Both the position numbers and the translations under genes were made by a program. Positions 51,926 through 60,563 of a DNA stretch of 64,000 nt are shown in pieces. This DNA comes from Labrys sp. WJW (GTDB taxonomy: Bacteria; Pseudomonadota; Alphaproteobacteria; Rhizobiales; Labraceae), in NCBI RefSeq assembly GCF_001676615.1, contig NZ_LYXZ01000018.1, forward strand, positions 1 through 64,000, read 5' to 3'. Within the stretch, counting starts at the first letter, position 1, and each line of letters starts with the position of its first letter. Below the pieces are notes generated by a model that saw only the letters and a list, made by a program, of their open reading frames with translations, was not told the origin of the DNA and did no database searches.

Positions 51926-52920
51926 TGGGCGAGACTGCATCCTCTTCCACCCTCATGCCCTCGCGCGGTCCCCTGGCACGCCTGTTCGGCGGGCTCGGCC
52001 AGGAGATGGTGGTGCTCGGCGCGCTCGTCGTGCTGATCGCCGCTATCGGCCTCTACAATCCGCGCTTTCTCGGCGCCAGCAACCTGAACGCCATCTTCGC
52101 CGGCAATGCCTATATCGCGGTTGCCGCCATCGGCATGGCGATGGTGATCATCTCCGGCCATATCGACGTCTCCATCGGCTCGCTGATCGGTGTTCTCGCC
52201 ACCATTGCCGGCACGCTGGCGACCAAGGGCTATCCGGTCTGGATCGCCTGGTTGGTGCCGGTGCTGGTGGGCATCGCCATCAACGCCTTCGTCGGTGTGC
52301 TGGTCGCCTATGCCAGCATCCCCTCCATCGTGGTCACGCTCGGCATGCTTTCCATCCTCAAGGGCGGTCTGATCCTGGCGACCAGCGGCAACTGGATCAA
52401 CAACCTGCCACCCGACTTCATGATCGCGCAGATGAACTGGTTCGGCGTGCGCTCGCCCATCGTCATCATGGTGGTGTTGACGGCGGCCGTCGCCTTCTGG
52501 ATGCGCTATTCGGCCTTCGGGCGCTCGATCTATGCGGTCGGCGGCAATCCCGAAGCCGCCCGCGCCGCAGGCATTCCGGCCAAGCCCGTGACCGTTGCCG
52601 TCTTCGCCATTCACGGCTTCTTCGCGGGGCTCGCGGCGCTGCTCTTCGCCACGCAGTTGCAGGTGATCCAGTCGACCGTACCCCCCGGCCTCGAACTCAC
52701 CGTCATCACCGCTGCCGTGATCGGCGGCGTCTCCATCCTCGGCGGCACCGGCACGGTGATCGGCTCCACCCTGGCGGCCATGCTGTTCGCCACCATCACC
52801 TCGGCTTTGACCTTCATGCCCTATTCCAATGTGCTGGTGTTCTGGAAACAGGCGATCGTCGGCGTGCTCATCCTTGTCACCGTGCTGGCGGACATGGTCC
52901 GCCGCCACCGCATGGTCTGA
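51925..52920 (+). CDS. Sugar ABC importer, permease 1 (RbsC type)
   Basis: A 331-residue CUT2 permease with the characteristic AYIAVAAIGMAMVIISGHID and VSIGSLIGVLA block and GGNPEAARAAGIPAKPVTV in the second half. One-base overlap with the ATPase (TGATG). Forms a heteromeric channel with the following permease. Confidence 0.93.
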   Translation: MGETASSSTLMPSRGPLARLFGGLGQEMVVLGALVVLIAAIGLYNPRFLGASNLNAIFAGNAYIAVAAIGMAMVIISGHIDVSIGSLIGVLATIAGTLATKGYPVWIAWLVPVLVGIAINAFVGVLVAYASIPSIVVTLGMLSILKGGLILATSGNWINNLPPDFMIAQMNWFGVRSPIVIMVVLTAAVAFWMRYSAFGRSIYAVGGNPEAARAAGIPAKPVTVAVFAIHGFFAGLAALLFATQLQVIQSTVPPGLELTVITAAVIGGVSILGGTGTVIGSTLAAMLFATITSALTFMPYSNVLVFWKQAIVGVLILVTVLADMVRRHRMV

Positions 52921-52929
52921 GGGGGCACG

Positions 52930-53898
52930 ATGAACTGGCGCTCCCTTCTGCTTCGCCACGAGGCCATCCTGGCTCTGCTGCTGGTGGTCGTGCTCATCTT
53001 CCTGGCGCAATCGTCCGACAGGTTCCTCACCGTCGACAACCTCCTCAACCAGGCCCGGCTGATGACGGAGATCGGCTTGATCGCCCTGGCGATGACCTTC
53101 GTCATCGTCACCGGCGGCATCGATCTCTCCGTCGGCTCGATCGTCGGCGTGGTCGCCATCGTGCTCGGCGTGCTCTGGCAGAATCTCGGCCTGCCGCTGC
53201 CGGTCGCCATCGTGCTGGCGCTAGTGCTCGGCACCCTGTGCGGGGTCGTCAACGGCCTGATCATCACCCGCTTCAAGGTGCCGCCTCTGATCGCCACCCT
53301 GGCCACGCTCGCCCTCTATCGCGGCCTGGCGGAGGGCATCAGCCAGGCCCGGTCCGTGCGGGGCTATCCCGACTGGTTTCTGGTGCTGGGGCAGGGGCAG
53401 GCGCTCGACGTGCCGGTGCAGGTCTGGCTGCTCTTGCTGGCGGCGATCGTTGCGGCCTGCGTGCTCGGCCTGACGGTGTTCGGTCGCACGACCTATGCCA
53501 TCGGCTCCAACGAGGTCGCCGCGCGCTTCTCGGGCATCGCGGTCGACCGCACCAAGATCCTGATCTACGGCGCTTCGGGCCTGTGCGCTTCGCTGGCCGG
53601 CGTGATCTTCGTCTCCCGGGTGACGACCACGCGTTCCGACATGGGATCGGGCTGGGAACTCGATGCCATCACGGCGGTGGTACTCGGCGGCACCAGCATC
53701 TTCGGCGGGCGCGGCACCGTCATCGGCACGGTACTCGGCCTCGCCTTGATGCAGGCTCTGAAGAACGGCCTGCTGTTGCAGGGCTACAAGGGCGACAGCA
53801 CCATCATCCTGATCGGCACGGCCCTGATCCTCACCGTGCTGCTCAGCAACCTGGTTCCCTTGCTGAGCCGCATCGCCGGTCGCAAGCGGCCGGCATGA
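52930..53898 (+). CDS. Sugar ABC importer, permease 2 (RbsC type)
   Basis: A 322-residue CUT2 permease: LIALAMTFVIVTGGIDLSVG then SIVGVVAIVLGVLW, IGSNEVAARFSGIAVDRTK and ITAVVLGGTSIFGGRGTV. Two distinct permeases are typical of AI-2 (LsrC/LsrD) and rhamnose importers rather than ribose importers with one. Starts 9 bp after the previous stop. Confidence 0.93.
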   Translation: MNWRSLLLRHEAILALLLVVVLIFLAQSSDRFLTVDNLLNQARLMTEIGLIALAMTFVIVTGGIDLSVGSIVGVVAIVLGVLWQNLGLPLPVAIVLALVLGTLCGVVNGLIITRFKVPPLIATLATLALYRGLAEGISQARSVRGYPDWFLVLGQGQALDVPVQVWLLLLAAIVAACVLGLTVFGRTTYAIGSNEVAARFSGIAVDRTKILIYGASGLCASLAGVIFVSRVTTTRSDMGSGWELDAITAVVLGGTSIFGGRGTVIGTVLGLALMQALKNGLLLQGYKGDSTIILIGTALILTVLLSNLVPLLSRIAGRKRPA

Positions 53899-54058
53899 CG
53901 AAGATCTTCCGGGCGGGGCCTGTCCTCCCGCCTGAAAGGATATTCTGGCGTAAGGCGTTCAATATCAACGATCTGGCCCTCGTTCCGGAATCGGATTCTC
54001 CGGCGGCGGGGACGGCAATGGCAGCCGGTGCAAGACCGGCGAACTGTGGAGGAAGACC
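53899..54058 (+). other. Structured gap before the binding-protein gene
   Basis: 160 bp inside the importer operon with stable pairing potential. The segment GCCGGTGCAAGACCGGCG-AACTGT at about 54031-54054 superficially matches part of the cobalamin riboswitch core (GGTGNNANNCC ... ACTGT) but the upstream GGGAA and the classic B12 box are not evident. More likely an intercistronic stem that adjusts binding-protein expression. Ends in the ribosome site GGAGGAAG. Confidence 0.35.
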
Positions 54059-55162
54059 ATGATCCGTATATCCCTGGCTCTCGCCTTGAGCGTGTCCCTG
54101 GTGGGCCTGGCGCATGCCGCCTCGGCCTGGACCGGCGGCGATGACCTGCCCACCAATCCGCTCGCCTGCGATGCCACGCCGGCCAGCGCGACGAGCAAGC
54201 CCTATGACGGCGGCGCCGTCACCGGCGCGCCCGACCGCAAGGGCAAGCCGATCAAGGTGGTGGACGTGCCCAAGCTCATCGGCATCGGCTATTTCAACGC
54301 CACCTCCAAGGGCATCGCCGACGCGGCCAAGGAGCTCGGCAATGTCGATGCCAAGACCGACGGGCCGACCAAGGCCAATATCGATGAACAGATCACCTTC
54401 ATCGACAATTACATCACCTCCGGCGTCGACGGCATCCTCTACGCCGCCAACGACCCGGTCGCGATCGCGCCCGTGCTGAAGAAGGCGCTGTCCAAGGGTA
54501 TCAATGTCGTCGGCTACGACGCGAATTCCACGCCGGATTCCCGCCAGTGGTTCGTCAACCAGGCCGAGTTCAACGGCATCGCCAAGGCCATGGTCGACAA
54601 CATGGTCAAGGAGAGCGGCGAGGATGCGGGCGTTGCCATCGTCACCTCGACCTTCACCACGCCCAACCAGGCCCGCTGGATCGCCGAGATGGCAGCCTAT
54701 GCCGCCAAGTGCCATCCCAAGCTGAAGCTCCTGGAGACGGTGGAGGCGCAGGAGGACAATGCGCTCTCCTTCTCGCAGGCGACCACGCTGATCAACAAAT
54801 ACGGCTCCGATCTCAAGGGCATCTTCGGCATGACCAGCGTCGCCACGCCGGCTTCGGCCGAGGCGGTGACCCAGGCCGGCCAATGCGGCAAGGTGGCGGT
54901 GATCGGGCTGGCCACGCCCAACGCCATGAAGCCCTATGTCGCCAAGGATTGCGTGAAGTCCGTGGTGCTGTGGAACCCGGTCGATCTCGGCTATGCCGCC
55001 ATGCAGGTCCTGCGCGCCACGGCCGATGGTTCGCTCAAGCCCGGCGACACCAAGGTCAAGGCCGGCAAGCTCGGCGAGCTCAACGTGATCAACGGCTCCG
55101 AAGTGCTCCTCGGCTCGCCCTTCGTGTTCACGAAGGAGAATATCGAGAAGTTCGATTTCTAA
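54059..55162 (+). CDS. Sugar-type periplasmic binding protein (RhaS/LsrB-like)
   Basis: A 367-residue binding protein with signal peptide (LALALSVSLVGLAHAASA). The region VPKLIGIGYFNATSKGIADA, then DNYITSGVDGILYAANDPVA, VVGYDANSTPDSRQWFVNQA and the C-terminal LGSPFVFTKENIEKFDF match the rhamnose/AI-2 (LsrB) subfamily of ribose-type binding proteins. Four cysteines in the mature part are unusual for the family. Substrate could be a methylpentose or a related compound. A terminator follows at 55230. Confidence 0.9.
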   Translation: MIRISLALALSVSLVGLAHAASAWTGGDDLPTNPLACDATPASATSKPYDGGAVTGAPDRKGKPIKVVDVPKLIGIGYFNATSKGIADAAKELGNVDAKTDGPTKANIDEQITFIDNYITSGVDGILYAANDPVAIAPVLKKALSKGINVVGYDANSTPDSRQWFVNQAEFNGIAKAMVDNMVKESGEDAGVAIVTSTFTTPNQARWIAEMAAYAAKCHPKLKLLETVEAQEDNALSFSQATTLINKYGSDLKGIFGMTSVATPASAEAVTQAGQCGKVAVIGLATPNAMKPYVAKDCVKSVVLWNPVDLGYAAMQVLRATADGSLKPGDTKVKAGKLGELNVINGSEVLLGSPFVFTKENIEKFDF

Positions 55163-55229
55163 CGAAAGATCAAGGCTGTAGGCGTCCTTCCCGAATCGGA
55201 TTGTCGCCCAGTGCTCAAACCAGCAGAAG

Positions 55230-55256
55230 GCCGGGAGAGATCCCGGCTTTTCCTTT
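55230..55256 (+). terminator. Intrinsic terminator of the sugar importer operon
   Basis: GCCGGGA-GAGA-TCCCGGC (seven perfect pairs, tetraloop) followed by TTTTCCTTT, 68 bp after the binding-protein stop codon. Confidence 0.88.
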
Positions 55257-55301
55257 GACGTCGACCCGGAATCGGTGTGGAGAAACCAGTATCCCGCTAC
55301 C

Positions 55302-55404
55302 TGGAGCAAAGCGCGTTGAGACGGAGGCGCTTGTTTGCTCTAGCTCTTTGGTCCGACGCGTCTTTGCGATTCTTGGCGTAACCGCCAAATCGCAAAACGC
55401 TCTG
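55302..55404. repeat. Dispersed ~100-bp repeat, inverted copy
   Basis: TGGAGCAAAGCGCGTTGAGA ... GCGTCTTTGCGATTCTTGGC ... CCAAATCGCAAAACGCTCTG: complete copy in reverse orientation, between the importer terminator and the glycoside operon promoter. Confidence 0.8.
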
Positions 55405-55445
55405 GTTGGATGCCCCTTGACAGGGGGCAAATTGCACGGGAATAT

Positions 55446-55461
55446 CGTTTGTACACAAACG
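55446..55461. promoter_or_regulatory. Perfect 16-bp palindromic operator
   Basis: CGTTTGT-AC-ACAAACG, a perfect inverted repeat 31 bp before the ADP-ribosylglycohydrolase start. Position and symmetry fit a dimeric repressor site (GntR or LacI/DeoR class) controlling the operon to 63844. No obvious dedicated regulator is in the operon. Confidence 0.65.
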
Positions 55462-55491
55462 AATTTTCGGCGCTTTCTCGAAAGGGCAGCC

Positions 55492-56538
55492 ATGGCTATT
55501 TCCGCTCAAAGCCGTGCTCGGGGGGCGCTTGTCGGCCTGGCGATTGGCGATGCCTTGGGCATGCCCACGCAATATATGCCGCGGGCCCTCGTCTCGGCGC
55601 GCTACGGCATTCTCGAACGCTTCGAACCGGCGCCCGACGACAACCCGATCAGCCGCGGCATGCCGGCCGGCCGGGTGACCGATGATACCGACCAGGCCGT
55701 CATCCTCGGCGAGCTCCTGGTCGAGGGCAGGGGCTATGTCGATCCCCGGCGTTTCGCCGACGAACTCCTGGCTTGGGAAACACGCATGATCGCGGCGGGC
55801 TCGGCCGATCTCCTCGGCCCCTCCACCCGCAAGGCGCTGACGCTGATCGCCGAGGGCATGCCGACCGACGAGACCGGGCGCACCGGCGCCACCAACGGCG
55901 CGGCCATGCGCGTTGCCCCGGTCGGCATCGTCTTCCAGGCGCGTCCCGTCGAGGCGCTGGTCGATGCCGTCTTCCAGTCCGGCCATGTCACCCACAACAC
56001 CACCATTGGCCTTGCCGGCGCATCGGCCGTCGCCGCTGCCGTGAGTGCCGCGGTCGACGGAGCCAATATCGACGAAGCGCTGCAGGCGGCCGTCGAGGGC
56101 GCGGTGCAGGGGGCGAAGCGCGGCTTCTATTTCGCCGGCGGTGATATCGCCGCGCGGATCCGCTGGGCTATCGGGCTGGTACGGGGCAAAAGCGAGGCCG
56201 AGGCCCTCGATCTCATCTACGACATCGTCGGAACCGGCGTCGCCACGCAGGAGGCCGTGCCCGCCGCGATGGCCATCATCTCGCTGGCGCCCGACGATCC
56301 CTGGCGCATCTGCCGCCTGTCGGCGAGCCTGGGGGGCGATTGTGATACCGTTGCCGCCATTGCCGGCGCGGTGGCGGGTGCCTGCCATGGCGTCGAAGCT
56401 TTTCCCGCGCCGGTGATCGCAGCCCTCGAGGCCGCCAATCCGGGCCTCGATCTTATCGGCCTGGCTGATCGCCTGCTGGCGCTGCGGGGCAGGGCGTCGA
56501 TCCTGCCTCCCGCCGCGAAGGGAACTTCCTCGGCATGA
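55492..56538 (+). CDS. ADP-ribosylglycohydrolase family protein
   Basis: A 348-residue (di)nuclear Mg/Mn hydrolase of the ARH/DraG fold: GLAIGDALGMPTQ, VTDDTDQAVILGELL and LGGDCDTVAAIAGAVAGA provide the metal-binding Asp/Thr residues. Family members remove ADP-ribose from proteins, but those beside PfkB kinases and sugar importers act on small N- or O-glycosides. Start follows AAAGGG at 6 bp. First gene of an operon ending with a GH63-like glycosidase; the next gene overlaps by ATGA. Confidence 0.9.
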   Translation: MAISAQSRARGALVGLAIGDALGMPTQYMPRALVSARYGILERFEPAPDDNPISRGMPAGRVTDDTDQAVILGELLVEGRGYVDPRRFADELLAWETRMIAAGSADLLGPSTRKALTLIAEGMPTDETGRTGATNGAAMRVAPVGIVFQARPVEALVDAVFQSGHVTHNTTIGLAGASAVAAAVSAAVDGANIDEALQAAVEGAVQGAKRGFYFAGGDIAARIRWAIGLVRGKSEAEALDLIYDIVGTGVATQEAVPAAMAIISLAPDDPWRICRLSASLGGDCDTVAAIAGAVAGACHGVEAFPAPVIAALEAANPGLDLIGLADRLLALRGRASILPPAAKGTSSA

Positions 56539-57506
56539 GCAAGAGGCCGCCTCCCACCCGGCTCCTGTCCGTCGGCAGCGTCCTGGCCGATGTCCGCCTC
56601 GACGTGCCCTGTCTGCCGCAGCGCGGCGGCGACGTACTGGGGTCCGAGGCGACGATCAGTGCGGGAGGCGGCTTCAACATTCTCACGGCGGCTGCCCGCA
56701 ACGGCCTCAAGGCCGCCTTTGCCGGCCAGCACGGCAAGGGGCCTTATGGCGAGCGTATCCGCGCCGAACTGGCGGCCGAAGGCATCGAAGCGCTGATGCC
56801 GGCGAGCACGGACGGCGACAGCGGCTTTTGTATCGTGATGGTCGAGCCGGACGGCGAGCGCACCTTCGTCACCAGCCCGGGCGTCGAGGCGCGGCCGGGG
56901 CAAGAACCGCTCTCCGCCCTGCAACTGGGGCCGGCGGATGCGCTGTTCGCCTCGGGCTATGACCTTTGCTACCCGCAGCTTGGTCCAGCGATTGCCGCTT
57001 GGATCACCGGCCTGCCGGCGAGCGTCACCGTGATGATCGATCCCGGTCCCCTGGTCGCCGATATCCCAGCCGACATCATGGCCGCGGTGCTGGAACGGGC
57101 CGACATCTTGACCCTGAACCGGCGCGAGGCCGGCCTGCTCACCGGAGCCGACGACAGGACGGAGGCGGCGAGGCGGGTGCGCGATCGCCTGTCGCCGGGC
57201 GCACTGGCGATCCTGAGGGATGGCCCCGCCGGGTGTTTCCTGCTCGGCGGCGACATCGGGGAGACCGGCCTGCAGGTTCCGGCGCCTCCCGTGCGCATGG
57301 TCGACGCCACCGGAGCGGGAGATGCCCATACGGGCGTGTTCCTGGCCGCGCTCGCCGCCGGTTATCCCGCGGCCGAGGCTGCGAAGCGGGCCAACGCCGC
57401 CGCCGCCCTTGCCGTCACCCGCAAGGGACCGGCGACCGCGCCCGGCACGGAGGAACTCAACGCCTTCCTTGCTGATCAGGAGGCCGGCAGGACAACAAAA
57501 GGATAG
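56535..57506 (+). CDS. PfkB-family carbohydrate kinase
   Basis: A 323-residue ribokinase-fold kinase: SVGSVLADVRLDVPCLPQRG at the start, GGGFNILTAAARNG (first PfkB signature region) and DATGAGDAHTGVFLAALAAG (second signature with catalytic Asp). Substrate unassigned: ribose, pseudouridine, 2-keto sugar acids and glycerate are all possible in this family. Overlaps the upstream hydrolase gene by four bases, so their products probably act in sequence: glycoside cleavage then phosphorylation of the released sugar. Confidence 0.9.
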   Translation: MSKRPPPTRLLSVGSVLADVRLDVPCLPQRGGDVLGSEATISAGGGFNILTAAARNGLKAAFAGQHGKGPYGERIRAELAAEGIEALMPASTDGDSGFCIVMVEPDGERTFVTSPGVEARPGQEPLSALQLGPADALFASGYDLCYPQLGPAIAAWITGLPASVTVMIDPGPLVADIPADIMAAVLERADILTLNRREAGLLTGADDRTEAARRVRDRLSPGALAILRDGPAGCFLLGGDIGETGLQVPAPPVRMVDATGAGDAHTGVFLAALAAGYPAAEAAKRANAAAALAVTRKGPATAPGTEELNAFLADQEAGRTTKG

Positions 57507-57592
57507 GGTGGAGGCTCAAAAGGCACGAACGCCCAGCCAATGATAAGAAAATCGAGAGCAGAATGTCGCCATCGACGAAGGGAATTGGAAAG

Positions 57593-58657
57593 ATGACATA
57601 TCGGATCACGCGCCGCCATTTCACCGCCTTGGGAGCCGCGGCCGTCGCCGGGCTGTGGGCACGCCCGGGCTCTGCCCAGGCCAAGGAAATCACCGTGCTC
57701 AACTGGAAGGGCTACGGCACCGACGAGGCCTTCGCGCTCAAGGCCTTCGCCGAGCAGACCGGCATCACGGTCAAGCACGACTATTTCAACTCCGAACCGG
57801 AGATGCTGACCAAGCTGCGCACCAATCCGGGTGCCTATGACGTGGTGCTGATCAACAGCGCCCGCACCCAGCAGGCCCAGGCCGAGGGCCTGATCGACCC
57901 GGTCGACCTTGCCACCATCGCCAATGCCAAGGATCTGGCTCCGGCCCTGAAGGACCACGCCAACCTCAAGGCCGACGGCAAGACCTATGGCCTTGCGTGG
58001 CTCTGGGGCATGAATTCCCTCGCCGTGCGCCAGGGCATCAGCGCCGACAGCTGGACGATTTTCTCCGACCCCAAATATGCGGGCAAGCTGGCCCTGTTCG
58101 ACGACGCCGTGACCTCTGTCGGTATTGGCGCTTTGCTCACGGGCCAGGATGCCAACGATCCCAAGGACCTCGCCAAGATCACCGAGGTGCTGAAGGCGAT
58201 GAAGCCGAACGTCAAGCTGATGTGGTCGAGCGAAGACGAATGGAACAAGGCGTTTGCCGCCAATTCCTTCGACATCTCCGTCTACTGGTCGGGCGCGGCG
58301 GTGCGCTCCATCCGCCAGCACAAGCTGCCGGTGGAGTTCATCGTGCCCAAGGAAGGCGCCATCGGCTGGCTCGACAGCCTGGCGGTGCCGACCTCCAGCA
58401 CCAAGAAGGAGGATGCGCTCAAATTCCTCAACTACATGATCGATCCCACCTTCTACCTCACCTGGGCCAAGGAGGCAGGCGCCCCGGCCTCCGCCAATGA
58501 GGGAGCGATGAACAAGCTGCCGGCCGACGATCTCAACCGGCAGATCCACAAGGCCGACTACCTGCCGAAGCTGACCTTCATGGCCGCCTTGCCGGATGAT
58601 CGCCGCCAGTCCTTCAACGATCTGTGGGAAGAAGTGAAGGCCTTCTACGCCAAGTGA
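57593..58657 (+). CDS. PotD-type ABC transporter binding protein
   Basis: A 354-residue binding protein with twin-arginine signal (RITRRHFTALGAAAVAG, ending GSAQA) and the SBP_bac_8 (spermidine/putrescine-type) core: ITVLNWKGYGTDEAFALKAF, PGAYDVVLINSA, KTYGLAWLWGMNSLAV. The polyamine-binding acidic pocket cannot be verified. Start 57593 is preferred for the compact Tat signal; ATG 57563 is in frame. The linked glycosidase and kinase argue for a sugar-containing substrate rather than polyamines. Confidence 0.88.
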   Translation: MTYRITRRHFTALGAAAVAGLWARPGSAQAKEITVLNWKGYGTDEAFALKAFAEQTGITVKHDYFNSEPEMLTKLRTNPGAYDVVLINSARTQQAQAEGLIDPVDLATIANAKDLAPALKDHANLKADGKTYGLAWLWGMNSLAVRQGISADSWTIFSDPKYAGKLALFDDAVTSVGIGALLTGQDANDPKDLAKITEVLKAMKPNVKLMWSSEDEWNKAFAANSFDISVYWSGAAVRSIRQHKLPVEFIVPKEGAIGWLDSLAVPTSSTKKEDALKFLNYMIDPTFYLTWAKEAGAPASANEGAMNKLPADDLNRQIHKADYLPKLTFMAALPDDRRQSFNDLWEEVKAFYAK

Positions 58658-58675
58658 GGTTGGTAACGCCGAGCT

Positions 58676-58770
58676 TTGTCATGCCCGGGCTTGACCCGGG
58701 CATCCAGCTCTTCGGTCCTTCCACCCTGGGAAGGCAGGCTGGATTGCCGGGTCAAGCCCGGCAATGACAA
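58676..58770. repeat. Palindromic intergenic repeat (TGTCAT...ATGACA type)
   Basis: TTTGTCATGCCCGGGCTTGA with CCCGGGCATCCAG at the left, GGATTGCCGGGTCAAGCCCG and GGCAATGACAAGG at the right; near-identical ends to 6699-6790. It separates the binding-protein gene from the permease genes within the operon. Confidence 0.8.
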
Positions 58771-58871
58771 GGGTCGTGCTGAAACAAGCATCAATCTGCT
58801 CGCGATCCCGGATCTGCGCCACGGCACTGCGTGCTGTAGCGCGTCCTGGATGACCGAAAGGGAAAGCACAG

Positions 58872-59774
58872 GTGGAGATCGTGTCGAAAGCCGATGGCGG
58901 CAAGTCAGGCCCCCGCAGGCGCCTGGGGCAAGGCTGGACCACGGCGGCCTTGTTGACGCCGGCCTATGGCTGGCTGCTGCTGGCCGTCTTCCTGCCGCTC
59001 TGCGCCATGCTGTTCTTCAGCTTCCTGAAGAGCTCGCCGGTTCCGGGGCGGGCTCTGGTCTACACCGTCGACAACTACCTCGCCTTCATCAAGCGGCCCT
59101 ATCTGTTCAACGTCGCCTGGACCTCGATCCAGATCGGGCTGTGGACCACGGGCCTGTGCGCGCTGATCGGCCTTCCCGCCGCGCTCGCTTTGGCGCGGGC
59201 GACGGCCGGGCGCTCCAGGCACATCCTGTTTCTCCTCATCATCCTGCCGTTCTGGACCAACGGGCTGGTGCGCGTGTTCTCCTGGACCATGGTGCTGAGG
59301 GAAGGGGGCATTCTCGACTATGCCCTGCACTGGCTCGTGCCGGCGGCGCCCTCGGTGTCGCTGCTCTACAGCTTTCCGGCCATCATCATCGGCTTGGTCC
59401 ATGCCTATCTGCCCTATATGATCCTGACCTGCTACCTCTCAGCCACGGCGATCGAGGACTCGACCATCGAGGCCGCCCGCAGTCTCGGCGCCCGCACCCC
59501 GGTGGTGTTCTGGAAGATCCTGCTGCCGCTCTGCATGCCCGGCCTGATTTCCGGATCGATCCTGATCTTCGTGCCGGTGATCGGCAGCTTCATGGAGCCT
59601 CGTATCCTGGGGGGGCGCATCGGCGTCACCATGGGCACCGTGATCGAGGACCAGTTCACCGCGGCTTTCAACTGGCCGCTGGGCGCGGCCCTCTCCTTCA
59701 CCATGCTGGCGGTGGTGCTACTGATCTTCGCCGTCTCCTCGCGCGTGCTGTCCGGCCGCGCTGCGACACCGTAG
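58872..59774 (+). CDS. PotB-type ABC transporter permease
   Basis: A 300-residue permease of the binding-protein-dependent (BPD_transp_1) type: LLTPAYGWLLLAVFLPLCAM first helix, EAARSLGARTPVVFWKILLP (EAA loop that docks the ATPase). GTG 58872 and an in-frame GTG at 58881 are both possible starts; the upstream AGGTGGAG could serve the second. Pairs with the next permease. Confidence 0.9.
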   Translation: MEIVSKADGGKSGPRRRLGQGWTTAALLTPAYGWLLLAVFLPLCAMLFFSFLKSSPVPGRALVYTVDNYLAFIKRPYLFNVAWTSIQIGLWTTGLCALIGLPAALALARATAGRSRHILFLLIILPFWTNGLVRVFSWTMVLREGGILDYALHWLVPAAPSVSLLYSFPAIIIGLVHAYLPYMILTCYLSATAIEDSTIEAARSLGARTPVVFWKILLPLCMPGLISGSILIFVPVIGSFMEPRILGGRIGVTMGTVIEDQFTAAFNWPLGAALSFTMLAVVLLIFAVSSRVLSGRAATP

Positions 59775-59783
59775 GAGGGGATC

Positions 59784-60563
59784 ATGATCGCACTCGGGCG
59801 CACCTTCCTCGCCGCCACCCTGGTCTTCCTCTATCTGCCCATCGCGGTGATGGTGGCGATGGCTTTCAACGCGTCACCCCTCTACACCCTGCCGATCGAA
59901 CCGACCTTCCACTGGTTCGGCGTCCTCGCGGAGAACGGGCCTCTGCTGTCGGCCACCTACAACAGCCTGATGATCGCCCTGGCGACCTCGATCATCGCGA
60001 CATCAGTGGGTACGCTGGCCTCGCTCGCCCTCAACCGCCGCACCTTCCGGGGACAATCGCTGCTCAAGGTGCTGCTGCTGCCGCCGATCGCCATTCCCTG
60101 GCTGATCACCGGCACGGCCATGCTGGTGTTCTTCTTCTGGACGGGCATCGGGCGCGGCCTGCATGCCATGCTGATCGGCCATGTCGCCCTGGCCATCCCC
60201 TATGTCGTCCTGATCGTCGGCACCGGCATGCAGACATTGCGGGCCGATCTCGAGGAGGCGGCGATGAGCCTGGGATCGACGCCGATCCACGCCTTCTTTG
60301 CGGTGACGCTGCCTTTGCTGGCGCCGAGCATCATCGCGGCGCTGCTCTTTGCCTTCGCGGTTTCGCTCGACCAGTTCGTGGTCTCCTACTTCCTGGCGAC
60401 GCCGGGCGTCTCCACCCTGCCGGTCGAGATCTACACCTCGATCCGCAAGGGCTTCACGCCGGAGATCAATGCGATCTCCGCCATCTTCCTCGGCGTCTCG
60501 GCCGTTCTCGTGCTGATCTTCGCCCAATTGTCCAATCTGGGAGGCAGTCGTGATCGGCGTTGA
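59784..60563 (+). CDS. PotC-type ABC transporter permease
   Basis: A 259-residue partner permease: TFLAATLVFLYLPIAVMVAM, EEAAMSLGSTPIHAFFAVTL (EAA loop) and FAFAVSLDQFVVSYFLATPG, as in PotC. Starts 9 bp after PotB-type gene with a GGAGG-like ribosome site; overlaps the ATPase gene by 14 bp. Confidence 0.92.
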   Translation: MIALGRTFLAATLVFLYLPIAVMVAMAFNASPLYTLPIEPTFHWFGVLAENGPLLSATYNSLMIALATSIIATSVGTLASLALNRRTFRGQSLLKVLLLPPIAIPWLITGTAMLVFFFWTGIGRGLHAMLIGHVALAIPYVVLIVGTGMQTLRADLEEAAMSLGSTPIHAFFAVTLPLLAPSIIAALLFAFAVSLDQFVVSYFLATPGVSTLPVEIYTSIRKGFTPEINAISAIFLGVSAVLVLIFAQLSNLGGSRDRR

